Shown: positions 7,169-15,421, counted from the first letter of the stretch. The stretch: DNA of 64,000 nt from CAVQGM01 sp963712065 (GCA_963712065.1 CAVQGM010000001.1:1798001-1862000); one strand, 5' to 3'. Numbers and translations are program-made. Notes: a model not told the origin generated them from the letters alone.

Positions 7169-9273
7169 TGACCACTCCTCCCACGCGGCCACGGGCGGTC
7201 CCGATCGCCTTGGCGGTGCTGGCCACCGTCGTGCTCGGCGTCGTCGTGGCGCCGGCCTCGGTGGGCCGAGGACGAGGCACCGCCGAGGCGCAGGCGGCGC
7301 CGTACACGGTCACGGTCACGCCGTCGGCGAACCTGACCGACGGGCGCCAGATCGCCATCACCATCCGCACGACGCCGACACAGCCGATCTACTCCGCGCA
7401 GGCCCAGGTCTGTCGGGCCGGGGTCGACTACCAGCCCGGTGGGGAGCTGCCCAACCCCGACTTCCGCAAGGGCGGCGCGAACTGCCCCGAGTTCCCGGTC
7501 ACGTCGTCGGCGGGCACGCAGGTCGTGTCGAACAAGACACTCCAGTTCGCGCCGACGCCGGAGGGCGAGACCATGTTCCTCCGTGTCGGTGTCGGTACGG
7601 TGACGTGGACCGACGTGGTCAGCGGTGAGCCGCGAGACCTGACCTGCGGGCCCGACGCCCCCTGCGTGCTCGTGACCCAGCTCTACACCGGGGCCACCGG
7701 ACAGGCGCCGGTCTGGACGCCGGTCGTCGTGCCCCTGACCTACGCCATCAACGACCCCCTCGTCAGCTGCGGTGGCGCCAACGCGGCGGCGCTGCGTGGG
7801 TTCACCACCGACGCGATGTCCGACGCGTGGGTGAACTGGACGCTCGACTCGTGCGGGACGCGGGGTCCGGCCGGCGCGTGGACGACGATGGGTTTCGGTT
7901 CGGACGAGGAGGGCGTGAAGCGGGTCGCCGCGAGCGAGCTCGACATCGCCTACAGCGCGGCCGGGGCGTCGGCCGGCTTCACCGAGGGCGTGGAGACGCC
8001 CAGGCCCCTGGTCGCCGTGCCCGTCGCCCTGGGTGCATCTGTGCTCGGCATCGGCAACGGTTGGATCGACGGAGCCGGCCGCAAGCGTCCGTACGGCCCG
8101 ACCGCGCTCACCGTCGACGAGGTGACCGCCTTCGTCGCCGGCGGGGTCAACGCGGTGCCGCCGTTCACCGAAGCCATGTACGCCCGCAACCCCGAGCTCC
8201 AGAGCCCAGGGCTGTTCTTCAACGGCGACAACAAGGTGACGTCGTTCTCCGAGTCGGGCGCCCTGCCGTGGGTGTCGAGTCGCTACTTCTTCAACGCCCG
8301 ACCCAACATCTGGCGCTCACCCGACCTTTCCCTGCTCGGCCCCGACTCCAACCAACCCCGCGGCATCCATGACTCGCTGGCCGTCGCCTCACCGACGTTC
8401 ACCTACTCGCTGACCTTCTTCACCGGCCGGCCCTCCCTGGCGCGGGCCCTCGGGTCCCTCCCGGCCGAGGGTGGTGGTCTCTGGGTGCTGAGCGACTGGA
8501 CCACCGCCGAGATCTACGACCTGCGGTCGGTCAGCATCGAGACCACCCCCGGCGTGTTCGTGCCGCCGACCGCCGAGTCGGTGCAGGCCGCCGTCCCGGG
8601 CATGGACGTGCTCGACGACGGGCTCCGGGCGCCGAGCGCCACCAGCACCCAGGGCTACCCCCTCACCTACGTGATGTACGCCTTCGTGCCCGCCGAGCCC
8701 CTCGCCGACGAAGCCAACGTCTGCCGGACCGCGTCCCAGGACCTCCTCGCCACCTGGCTGGCGTACGTCACCGGTGAGGGTCAGAACGTGCTGCCAGCCG
8801 GGCTGACGCCGCTCACCCCCGAGCTGCAAGCCGAGGCCGCGGCCAAGATCGCCGAGGTCGGCGCCACCCCGTCGGCCACCCCGTGCACGGCGTCGGGCGA
8901 GACCCCGCCGCCGACCACCCCGCCCGGCACGGCACCGCCGGGTTCGTCGGCCACCGCGGCCGGCTCGTCGGGCATCGGCGGATCGGGGACCGGCACGGCC
9001 TCGTCCGGCCTGCGGGCGGCGAGCAGCGTCGGGGGCTCGGTCGCCACCGGCGCGGCTGCGGTCGCGGCCGACGCCGCGGTCGCCGAGGCCGAACTGTCGT
9101 CGTCGACCGACATCCCCGGCTTCGGCGGCACCTCGGCGCCGGGCTGGCTGTTGGCGACCCTCGCCCTCGTCGGGCTCGTGGTCCTCACCGGCATCGCCGC
9201 CCGGCTGACCTCCTCGGCGGCCGCGCCCGTGGCGCCGCTCGACGACGGCTCGTTCGGCGGTCCCGGGGGATGA
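7168..9273 (+). CDS. Membrane-anchored PstS-like binding protein with N-terminal neocarzinostatin-like domain
   Basis: 701 residues; the ATG overlaps the previous stop (ATGA) and the stop overlaps the next start. Signal sequence about 1-42. Residues 44-193 form a neocarzinostatin-like domain with C82/C106 and C160/C166. Residues 195-570 follow the PstS phosphate-binding order: a GSDEEGVK loop, PVALGAS segment, LTVDEVTAFVAGG, a Ser/Gly-rich SESGALPW loop, and a C-terminal GYPLTYVMYAFV block. A Pro/Gly/Ser/Ala-rich linker leads to a membrane helix (about 660-685) and short tail. No pst permease genes are near, so a sensing, scavenging or structural role is as likely as transport. The combination of the two folds in one chain is unusual. 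Confidence 0.68.
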   Translation: MTTPPTRPRAVPIALAVLATVVLGVVVAPASVGRGRGTAEAQAAPYTVTVTPSANLTDGRQIAITIRTTPTQPIYSAQAQVCRAGVDYQPGGELPNPDFRKGGANCPEFPVTSSAGTQVVSNKTLQFAPTPEGETMFLRVGVGTVTWTDVVSGEPRDLTCGPDAPCVLVTQLYTGATGQAPVWTPVVVPLTYAINDPLVSCGGANAAALRGFTTDAMSDAWVNWTLDSCGTRGPAGAWTTMGFGSDEEGVKRVAASELDIAYSAAGASAGFTEGVETPRPLVAVPVALGASVLGIGNGWIDGAGRKRPYGPTALTVDEVTAFVAGGVNAVPPFTEAMYARNPELQSPGLFFNGDNKVTSFSESGALPWVSSRYFFNARPNIWRSPDLSLLGPDSNQPRGIHDSLAVASPTFTYSLTFFTGRPSLARALGSLPAEGGGLWVLSDWTTAEIYDLRSVSIETTPGVFVPPTAESVQAAVPGMDVLDDGLRAPSATSTQGYPLTYVMYAFVPAEPLADEANVCRTASQDLLATWLAYVTGEGQNVLPAGLTPLTPELQAEAAAKIAEVGATPSATPCTASGETPPPTTPPGTAPPGSSATAAGSSGIGGSGTGTASSGLRAASSVGGSVATGAAAVAADAAVAEAELSSSTDIPGFGGTSAPGWLLATLALVGLVVLTGIAARLTSSAAAPVAPLDDGSFGGPGG

Positions 9274-10325
9274 CCGCGACGGTGACGGGACCCGACACGG
9301 CGACCGGGGACCAGGAGCTCGCCTCCTGGTCCCACGGCCCGTCGGTGGCCGCCGAACCGCTGCCCCCCGAGCGCCGGCGGCTGACCCGGGGCCGCGTCGT
9401 CGGGCTCGTGGTCATGTGGTTCGCCGTCTTCCTGGCCTGCATCGGCCTGGTGCTCTACCTGCTCGAGCCGCTCCTGCAGAACCAGACCCAGGAGCAGCTG
9501 TTCGACCAGTACACGGGCGAGATCGACCAGGCCTACAACGAGGCCCAGTCACCCCTCGGCATCGAGGTGGACACCAAGGCCCCCGAGTTCGGCGCGCCGG
9601 TCGGCATCCTCGAGATCCCCAACCTCCAACTGCAACAGGTCGTCGTGGAGGGAGCCGGCTCGGCCCAGACCCAGGACGGCCCCGGCCACGTGGCCGGGAC
9701 CGCCGGGCTCGGCCAGCCCGGCAACAGCGCCGTCGTCGGGCGCCGGGCCACCTTCGGCGGCCCGTTCGCCGACCTCGAGGTGCTGCAGCCCGGCGACAAG
9801 GTCCTGTCCACCACCACCCAGGGCCAGATCGTCTACGTGGTGGAGACGGTCGAGGAGAAGGAGGTGACCCTTCCCCGCTCCGACACCGCCGCCGAGGCGG
9901 TCGCCTCCGCCGCCACCGGCAACCTCGAGGCCTCCGCCGAGGGCGAGGCGAGCGCCCGCATCACCACCGACGAGCTCTACGGCCCGACCGAGGACGACCG
10001 CCTCACCCTCGTCACCTCGGCCAGCGCCCTGCCCTGGAACGCCGAGAGCGCCACCGTGGTGGTGGCCAAGATGGAGAGCGAGGCGTTCGAGCCCACCGCC
10101 CAGAACGGCCGCACCGACTCGGGGGCCGGCCTGTCGGGTGACGACGGCGCCCGGGCTCCGCTCCTGCTGTCGATCATGGGCTTCGTCGCGTCGGCCCTGG
10201 CCGCCGTCTGGCTCTACCGCCGCTCGAGCGCCCGGGTGGCGTACCTGATGACCACCCCACCGCTGGTGGTGTTCATGATCCTGATCGCCCAGTACGGCAG
10301 CCAGCTGATGCCCGCCTGGTGGTAG
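9270..10325 (+). CDS. Sortase-fold membrane protein lacking the catalytic triad (pseudosortase)
   Basis: 351 residues; ATG overlaps the preceding stop (ATGA), so it is co-translated with the surface proteins. The N-terminal cytoplasmic tail and helix (43-65) precede a sortase domain (about 108-268) with the family's VGILEIPNL, GPGHVAGTA, GQPGNSAVVG, FADLEVLQPGD and LTLVT landmarks. The catalytic His of the usual GHR is Arg158 (codon CGC), the catalytic Cys of the usual LTxTC is Ser250 (TCG), and the Arg before the final strand is Ala261. Two more helices (297-316, 323-345) close the protein, an uncommon topology. Thiol transpeptidase activity is not expected; a substrate-binding, chaperone or regulatory role is inferred. 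Confidence 0.85.
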   Translation: MTATVTGPDTATGDQELASWSHGPSVAAEPLPPERRRLTRGRVVGLVVMWFAVFLACIGLVLYLLEPLLQNQTQEQLFDQYTGEIDQAYNEAQSPLGIEVDTKAPEFGAPVGILEIPNLQLQQVVVEGAGSAQTQDGPGHVAGTAGLGQPGNSAVVGRRATFGGPFADLEVLQPGDKVLSTTTQGQIVYVVETVEEKEVTLPRSDTAAEAVASAATGNLEASAEGEASARITTDELYGPTEDDRLTLVTSASALPWNAESATVVVAKMESEAFEPTAQNGRTDSGAGLSGDDGARAPLLLSIMGFVASALAAVWLYRRSSARVAYLMTTPPLVVFMILIAQYGSQLMPAWW

Positions 10326-10369
10326 GTGATCTGGCCGGTCGAACCGGGGAGCGGGTAGCGTCGGCGGCG

Positions 10370-10777
10370 ATGGCGACCTCCGTCCCCACCTCGACCGGCG
10401 TCGGTGTCGTTCCCGTTCGGTCCAAGGCCGACCGGGTCGCCCGGAAGGTCCTGTTCCTCGAGCCCGACGCCCCGAGGGCGAGCATCTTCGGGGCACAGGA
10501 CGCGTTCAGCAAGTCGATCGCCCTGTCGGCGGTCCGCTGCCTGATCACCTACATCGCCATCCCGCTGCTCGGCCCCATCGTCGGGCTCTCGGGCGCGGTC
10601 GGGCCGATCCTCGGGTTCGTGCTCGGGGTCGTGTCGATGGTCGCGATCTTCTTCTCGACCCGGCGCTTCTTCGCCGCCGACCACAGGTGGCGGTGGGGCT
10701 ACGCCGCCATCGGCGGGAGCATCTTCGCCTTCCTCGCCGTCGGCATCGTCATCGACGCCGTGCGGCTCTTCGCCTGA
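10370..10777 (+). CDS. Small integral membrane protein, unknown function
   Basis: 135 residues from the ATG at 10370; an upstream in-frame GTG exists but would add a poor sequence just after the sortase-like gene. The first 45 residues are polar, then three hydrophobic segments (about 50-70, 73-95, 112-133) predict three membrane helices, with RRFFAADHRWRWG between the last two. I do not recognise a family. It follows the pseudosortase gene by 44 bases on the same strand, so it may belong to the surface operon. A short G+C-rich inverted repeat between it and carD (about 10783-10797) may be a shared terminator. Confidence 0.7.
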   Translation: MATSVPTSTGVGVVPVRSKADRVARKVLFLEPDAPRASIFGAQDAFSKSIALSAVRCLITYIAIPLLGPIVGLSGAVGPILGFVLGVVSMVAIFFSTRRFFAADHRWRWGYAAIGGSIFAFLAVGIVIDAVRLFA

Positions 10778-10799
10778 CGAGCCCGCCCGGGGGGCGGCC

Positions 10800-11288
10800 T
10801 CAGGCCTCGCGGACGAGCACCTCGTCGAGGCGCTGCTCGGCCTCCTCCTCGGAGATGCCGATGGCGAGCACCAGCTCGCTCACGAGCACCCGGCGGGAGT
10901 TGATGAGCAGGCGCTTCTCGCCGGCCGAGAGGTGCTTGTCCTGCTCGCGGTGCGACAGGTTCCGCACCACCTCGGCGACCTGGTAGACGTCGCCCGACTT
11001 GAGCTTCTCGACGTTGTTCTTGAACCGGCGGGACCAGTTGGCGGGCTCGCGGGCGCCCTGCTTGCGCAGCACCTCGAAGACCTCCTGGACCTCGTCCTCG
11101 TCGATGACGTCGCGCAGGCCCACGTCGTTGGTGCGGTCGCTCGGGACCTTGAGCGTCAGCCCGCCGAAGGCGATGCGCAGCACCAGGTAGTCGCGGCGCT
11201 CGCCGGCGACCTCGATGGTCTCCCGCTTCTCGATCACGGCCGCGCCGTGATGGGGATAGACGACCTTGTCACCGACGTCGAAGGACAC
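10800..11288 (-). CDS. carD: CarD family transcriptional regulator
   Basis: 162 residues from GTG with GGGAG upstream. The N-terminal Tudor-like RNA-polymerase interaction domain (1-60) starts with FDVGDKVVYPHHGAAVIE, the CarD/TRCF signature; the helical DNA-binding part follows, with ANWSRRFKNNVEKLKSG containing the Trp that wedges into the -10 junction. Length matches mycobacterial CarD (162). In actinobacteria CarD binds the polymerase beta subunit and stabilises open complexes, mainly at rRNA promoters. The neighbour ispD, often found next to carD, is absent here. Transcribed divergently from the vWA gene across 261 bp. Confidence 0.97.
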   Translation of the reverse strand: MSFDVGDKVVYPHHGAAVIEKRETIEVAGERRDYLVLRIAFGGLTLKVPSDRTNDVGLRDVIDEDEVQEVFEVLRKQGAREPANWSRRFKNNVEKLKSGDVYQVAEVVRNLSHREQDKHLSAGEKRLLINSRRVLVSELVLAIGISEEEAEQRLDEVLVREA

Positions 11289-11549
11289 GAACCGCTCCCG
11301 GGGCGAGGGTTGGGGAGCGCTCGCCGCCGATCAAGGATACCGGGGTGCGGCCGACGCCGGGCGCGCCGGGCCCGCAGCGCCCCTCGCGTCGTGTGCGTAC
11401 CCACCCACCTGGCGTGAAGGTCGATCCGCACCCGATGGCGGCCGGATTACCTTGCCCGGCCGCCCCGCCGCCGCTATCCCTGCGGGCACGCCCCACCCGG
11501 GCCTCGCGACGCCGTCGCCGACGCACTCCCGCACCCCGAGGAGACCGCC

Positions 11550-13442
11550 GTGCCGAGTCGCCTGCGCCGTCCCTCCACCGCCGCCGCGGTGGCCCTGTCC
11601 CTGCTCACCGTCGCCGCCGCGCTGGCCTTCGTCGGCCGGGCCGAGGGCGAGCCCGAGGGGGCTGTGACCACCGCCGCGGCCAGCGGGAGCTACGACGGCC
11701 GCTGGCCGCCCGGCCCGGGGGCGTGGTCGTCGCCCGCCGCCAACCCGGTGCTCGTCGAGCGGTGCGGCATCGACGTCGCCCTGCTCGTCGACCGGTCCGG
11801 GTCGATCGCTCGTGCCGGGAAGGCCGGGGCCATGCGGGCGGCGGCCTCGTCGGTCGTGCGGGCCCTCGCCGGCACGCCGTCGCGCGTCGGGGTGTGGAGC
11901 TTCGGCGAGTCGAGCGCGCCGGCGCCGGGTGATCCAGCCCATCCGGCCGCGCCGCTCCTCGCCGTCGGTGGTGGCGACGGGCCGGCCAACGCCGCCCGGC
12001 TCGGCGCCACCATCGACGCCATCCCCATCGACGGGAGCATGGCCACCAACTGGGAGGCCGGCCTGGCCGCCGTCCACGCCGCCACCAGCCAGGCCGGAGA
12101 CCCGCCCGACCTCGTCCTGGTGCTCACCGACGGCCGGCCCACGGTGACCGCCGGCGATCGCCGCTCCGGCGCCACCACCGACGTCGAGGACGTCGACGCC
12201 GGCATCCGGGCCGCCAACCGCCTCAAGGCCGGCGGCAGCCGCATCTTCGCGGTGGGCATCGGCGGTGAGGTCGACGCCACCACCCTCGGCCTCATCAGCA
12301 CCGCCCGGGCGTGGGACGGCGGTGACCTCGGCTCGGCCGGCTACACCCTCACCAGCTTCGACGCGCTCTCGGCGACCCTCCGCCACGTCGTGACGCGGCT
12401 GTGCGGCGGCACGATCACCGTCGAGAAGTCGATCGACGACGGGACGGGCGGCACGCGGCCCGGCGCCGACGTGGCCTTCACCCTCGCCGGGGTCGACGAT
12501 CCCACGTGGGCCCGGGCGGCGCGCACCGATCCCCGCGGCCTGGCCGTGTTCGACCTGGGCAACCTCGAGCCCACGCGCGTCGTGCTGGAGGAGGCGGCGG
12601 TGCCGGGGTTCCGCCTGCTCGGCGACCGCATCCGGTGTGCCAACGCGGCCGGGCCGCCGCCGACGATCGATCCCACGCCCCGGGGCGTGGTGGTGACGGT
12701 GGGGCCGACCGACGTGGTGTCGTGCCGGTTCGTGAACCGGGCCGAGCGGGTGGACCTGGCGCTGACCAAGCACGACGGCGGAAGGCCGGTCGGGCCCGGC
12801 GAGGAGGTGACCTACCGCCTCACGACCACCAACGCGGGCGACGGCGTGGCGACGGGCGTGGTGCTCACCGACACGGTGCCCGACCACACGTCGGTCGACC
12901 TCGGCGACGGTGCGTCCGACGGGCGCAACGACGGTTGGACGTGCGGCGGCGCCACGACGGGTCGGCACGGGCCGGGCACGACGTGCACCCGCACCCTCGG
13001 CGAGGTCCGCTCCGAGGGGCTGCCCGTCGACGTCGAGCTCGTCGTGCGGGTGGATGTCGACGCCCCGGTCGACGTCGTGTCGGTGACGAACCGGGCCCGG
13101 GTGGCCGACGACGGCCGTCTCGGTCCGGACCGTGAGCCGGCGAACAACGAGGCCGCCGTGTCGACCCCCGTCGTGCACCCACCGCCCGCTGCCTCCACCA
13201 CGACGCCCCCCCGGCCGGCCACGACCGTCACCACGGCCCCGGCGCCAGCCCCGGCGCCGGGCGCCGCGGAGGCTCGGGGGGCGGTCCAGGTGCCGGGCGG
13301 GGCACCCGCGGTCCTCCCCCGCACCGGGGCCCGCACGTCCCGGCTGGGTCTGGCCGGCTCGATGCTGGTCGTCAGCGGGGTGCTGGCGCTGCTCGCCGGG
13401 CGCGGTCGACCGAGGAGAGGACGGCCCCCAGCGAGGCGGTGA
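11550..13442 (+). CDS. LPRTG-anchored surface protein with vWA and DUF11 domains
   Basis: 630 residues from GTG with GAGGAG upstream. After a signal peptide (about 1-35) comes a von Willebrand A domain (70-270) with an intact MIDAS: DRSGS near residue 80, a Thr in GSMATNWEAG, and LTDG. A Cna-B-like or SpaA-like region follows (285-400), then a DUF11 repeat starting VDLALTKHDGG with V-LTDTVPDHT (405-535). A Pro/Thr/Ala-rich stretch leads to LPRTG at 589, a hydrophobic helix and a very basic tail. It is predicted to be a sortase-anchored adhesin or pilin-like protein. Its last 71 bases overlap the 3' end of leuA on the other strand. Confidence 0.85.
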   Translation: MPSRLRRPSTAAAVALSLLTVAAALAFVGRAEGEPEGAVTTAAASGSYDGRWPPGPGAWSSPAANPVLVERCGIDVALLVDRSGSIARAGKAGAMRAAASSVVRALAGTPSRVGVWSFGESSAPAPGDPAHPAAPLLAVGGGDGPANAARLGATIDAIPIDGSMATNWEAGLAAVHAATSQAGDPPDLVLVLTDGRPTVTAGDRRSGATTDVEDVDAGIRAANRLKAGGSRIFAVGIGGEVDATTLGLISTARAWDGGDLGSAGYTLTSFDALSATLRHVVTRLCGGTITVEKSIDDGTGGTRPGADVAFTLAGVDDPTWARAARTDPRGLAVFDLGNLEPTRVVLEEAAVPGFRLLGDRIRCANAAGPPPTIDPTPRGVVVTVGPTDVVSCRFVNRAERVDLALTKHDGGRPVGPGEEVTYRLTTTNAGDGVATGVVLTDTVPDHTSVDLGDGASDGRNDGWTCGGATTGRHGPGTTCTRTLGEVRSEGLPVDVELVVRVDVDAPVDVVSVTNRARVADDGRLGPDREPANNEAAVSTPVVHPPPAASTTTPPRPATTVTTAPAPAPAPGAAEARGAVQVPGGAPAVLPRTGARTSRLGLAGSMLVVSGVLALLAGRGRPRRGRPPARR

Positions 13443-15102
13443 CGATGTTCGGGTGCATCCCCACGCCCCACCGCACGGTGCCGTCGGGATCGACCGTCTC
13501 GACGTAGGCCACGGCCACGGCCTGCGAGCCCGAGCCGGTGGCGTGCTCGTGGTAGTCGACCACGTCGATGTCGACCCCGACGGCGTCGGCGAGGGCGGCC
13601 ACGAAGGCGGCGATGGGCCCGTTGCCGGCGCCGGTGGCGGTGCGGGCCTCACCGTCGACCACGACGTGGGCGGTGATCGTGGTGGTGCCGTCGTCGGCGG
13701 TCACGAGCTCGTGGCCGTGGAGGGCCACCGTGGGATCGTCGGAGAGGTAGGTGGCGCGGAACGCCTCCCACATCTCCTCGGGCGTCACCTCGCCGCCCTC
13801 GTCCTCGGCGATGCCCTGCACCACCTGGGAGAACTCGATCTGCAGTCGCCGGGGCAGCACCAGGCCGTGCTCGGTCTCCATGACGTAGGCGACGCCACCC
13901 TTGCCCGACTGGCTGTTGACCCGGATCACCGCTTCGTAGGTGCGGCCCACGTGGGCGGGGTCGATGGGCAGGTACGGCACCTCCCACACCTCGTAGTCGC
14001 GACCGCGGCCGGCGGCCTCGGCGTCGGCGTACAGGGCGGCGAAGCCCTTCTTGATGGCGTCCTGGTGGGACCCCGAGAAGGCGGTGTAGACGAGGTCGCC
14101 GGCATAGGGGTGGCGCTCGTGCACGGGCAGGCGGTTGCAGTGCTCGGCCACCCGCCGCAGCCCGTCGATGTCGGACAGGTCGAGCTCGGGGTCGACGCCC
14201 TGGCTCATCAGGTTCAGCGCCAGGGTGACGACGTCGACGTTGCCGGTGCGCTCGCCGTTGCCGAACAACGTCCCCTCCACGCGGTCGGCGCCGGCCATCA
14301 CGCCCAACTCGGCCGCCGCCACCGCGCACCCGCGGTCGTTGTGGGGGTGCAGCGACAGCACGACGCGGTCGCGGTGGGCGAGGTGGTCGAGGAACCACTC
14401 GATGGTGTCGGCGTAGACGTTCGGGCCGTACATCTCGACCGTCGCCGGCAGGTTCACGATCAGCGGACGGTCGGCGGTGGGCTCGATGACCTCGCTCACC
14501 GCCTCGCAGATCTCGAGGGCGTAGTCGATCTCGGTGCCCGTGTAGCTCTCGGGCGAGTACTCGTAGCGCACGTCGGTGCCCGGAAGCGTGTGCTCCAGCT
14601 TGCGGCAGCGGCGGGCGGCGTCGACGGCGATGGCGGTGATGCCGTCACGGTCCTGGCCGAACACGACCCGGCGCTGGAGCACCGACGTCGAGTTGTAGAA
14701 GTGGACGATGGCGTGATGGGCGCCCTGCAGCGACTCGAAGGTGCGCTCGATCAGGTCGTCTCGGCACTGGGTCAGCACCTGGATCGTGACGTCGTCGGGG
14801 ATCAGGTCCTCGTCGATGAGCTGGCGGACGAAGGCGAAGTCGGGGGCGCTGGCGGAGGGGAAGCCGACCTCGATCTCCTTGAAGCCCATGGCGACGAGGG
14901 CGTCGAACATCTGGCGCTTCCGCGACGGATCCATCGGGTCGATGAGGGCCTGGTTGCCGTCGCGCAGGTCGACCGAGCACCAGCGGGGTGCGGCCTCGAT
15001 GCGGTGGTCGGGCCACCGTCGCTCACGCGGGAGCGCGAGCGGCTCGAACGGCCGGTACCTGTCGAACGGCATGCTCGCGGGGTTCGCGGGGGCGGGGGCC
15101 AT
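13372..15102 (-). CDS. leuA: 2-isopropylmalate synthase
   Basis: 576 residues from the ATG at 15102, preceded by CAGGAA. First committed step of leucine synthesis: acetyl-CoA plus 2-oxoisovalerate to 2-isopropylmalate. The TIM-barrel catalytic domain shows SVDLRDGNQAL with its metal-binding Asp and the SLHPHNDRGCA His motif; a linker and C-terminal LeuA dimer regulatory domain, which gives leucine feedback inhibition, follow from about residue 440. This is the longer actinobacterial type 2 LeuA. Control by translation-coupled attenuation is indicated by the leader peptide and hairpins at 15168-15271. The 3' end overlaps the vWA gene convergently. Confidence 0.97.
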   Translation of the reverse strand: MAPAPANPASMPFDRYRPFEPLALPRERRWPDHRIEAAPRWCSVDLRDGNQALIDPMDPSRKRQMFDALVAMGFKEIEVGFPSASAPDFAFVRQLIDEDLIPDDVTIQVLTQCRDDLIERTFESLQGAHHAIVHFYNSTSVLQRRVVFGQDRDGITAIAVDAARRCRKLEHTLPGTDVRYEYSPESYTGTEIDYALEICEAVSEVIEPTADRPLIVNLPATVEMYGPNVYADTIEWFLDHLAHRDRVVLSLHPHNDRGCAVAAAELGVMAGADRVEGTLFGNGERTGNVDVVTLALNLMSQGVDPELDLSDIDGLRRVAEHCNRLPVHERHPYAGDLVYTAFSGSHQDAIKKGFAALYADAEAAGRGRDYEVWEVPYLPIDPAHVGRTYEAVIRVNSQSGKGGVAYVMETEHGLVLPRRLQIEFSQVVQGIAEDEGGEVTPEEMWEAFRATYLSDDPTVALHGHELVTADDGTTTITAHVVVDGEARTATGAGNGPIAAFVAALADAVGVDIDVVDYHEHATGSGSQAVAVAYVETVDPDGTVRWGVGMHPNIVTASLGAVLSSVDRARRAAPAPR

Positions 15103-15167
15103 GGTGGGTTCCTGTTCTGTCGTGTCCGTCGGGTGGGGTCGGGGTCGGGTCGATGCGATCGGGTCGG

Positions 15168-15207
15168 AAAACGCAAGAAGCTCCCGGCCCGGAGGCGCAG
15201 GAGCTTC
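15168..15207 (-). terminator. Leucine attenuator: intrinsic terminator hairpin
   Basis: Read on the minus strand: GAAGCTCC, a GC-rich 15-base middle, GGAGCTTC, then TTGCGTTTT. It lies between the leader peptide and leuA, where premature termination would reduce leuA expression when leucine is plentiful. Confidence 0.75.
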
Positions 15208-15236
15208 GGCGAGCACCGATGTCGGTGGTGCTCGCC
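15208..15236 (-). promoter_or_regulatory. Leucine attenuator: 10-bp hairpin abutting the leader stop codon
   Basis: Perfect inverted repeat GGCGAGCACC / GGTGCTCGCC with a 9-base loop, directly next to the terminator hairpin and starting at the last base of the leader stop codon. A ribosome stalled on the leucine codons would cover it and change which structure forms. The exact antiterminator pairing is not resolved by eye. Confidence 0.6.
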
Positions 15237-15271
15237 TACATGAGGAGGAGGAGGGAGGTCGCCGGACGCAT
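15236..15271 (-). CDS. Leucine operon leader peptide
   Basis: An 11-residue open frame, MRPATSLLLLM, with four consecutive CTC leucine codons two codons from its stop. It lies 134 bases upstream of leuA on the same strand and just before two hairpins, the second with terminator features. A GTG one codon earlier could also start it. This is the classic layout of amino-acid attenuation: scarce charged leucyl-tRNA stalls the ribosome and prevents terminator formation. Too short for gene finders but strongly supported by position and codon content. Confidence 0.82.
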   Translation of the reverse strand: MRPATSLLLLM

Positions 15272-15421
15272 CACGATGCAGTGTTCCCGAGATCGCCCCG
15301 GATGGCAACCCCTGCGCCGAGCTCGGTCCGGTTGACGGTCCGCGGCCCTGCAGCACTGCGCTGCTAGTTTCGCCGAGGTCCGGAGCTCGCGGCTCACCAC
15401 ACAACGAGGACCCAGGGGCAC

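Noticed and set aside
11289..11549. Possible RNA gene or riboswitch in the largest intergenic gap
   Set aside because: No clear stem arrangement or known motif by eye; it is best seen as two divergent promoter regions.
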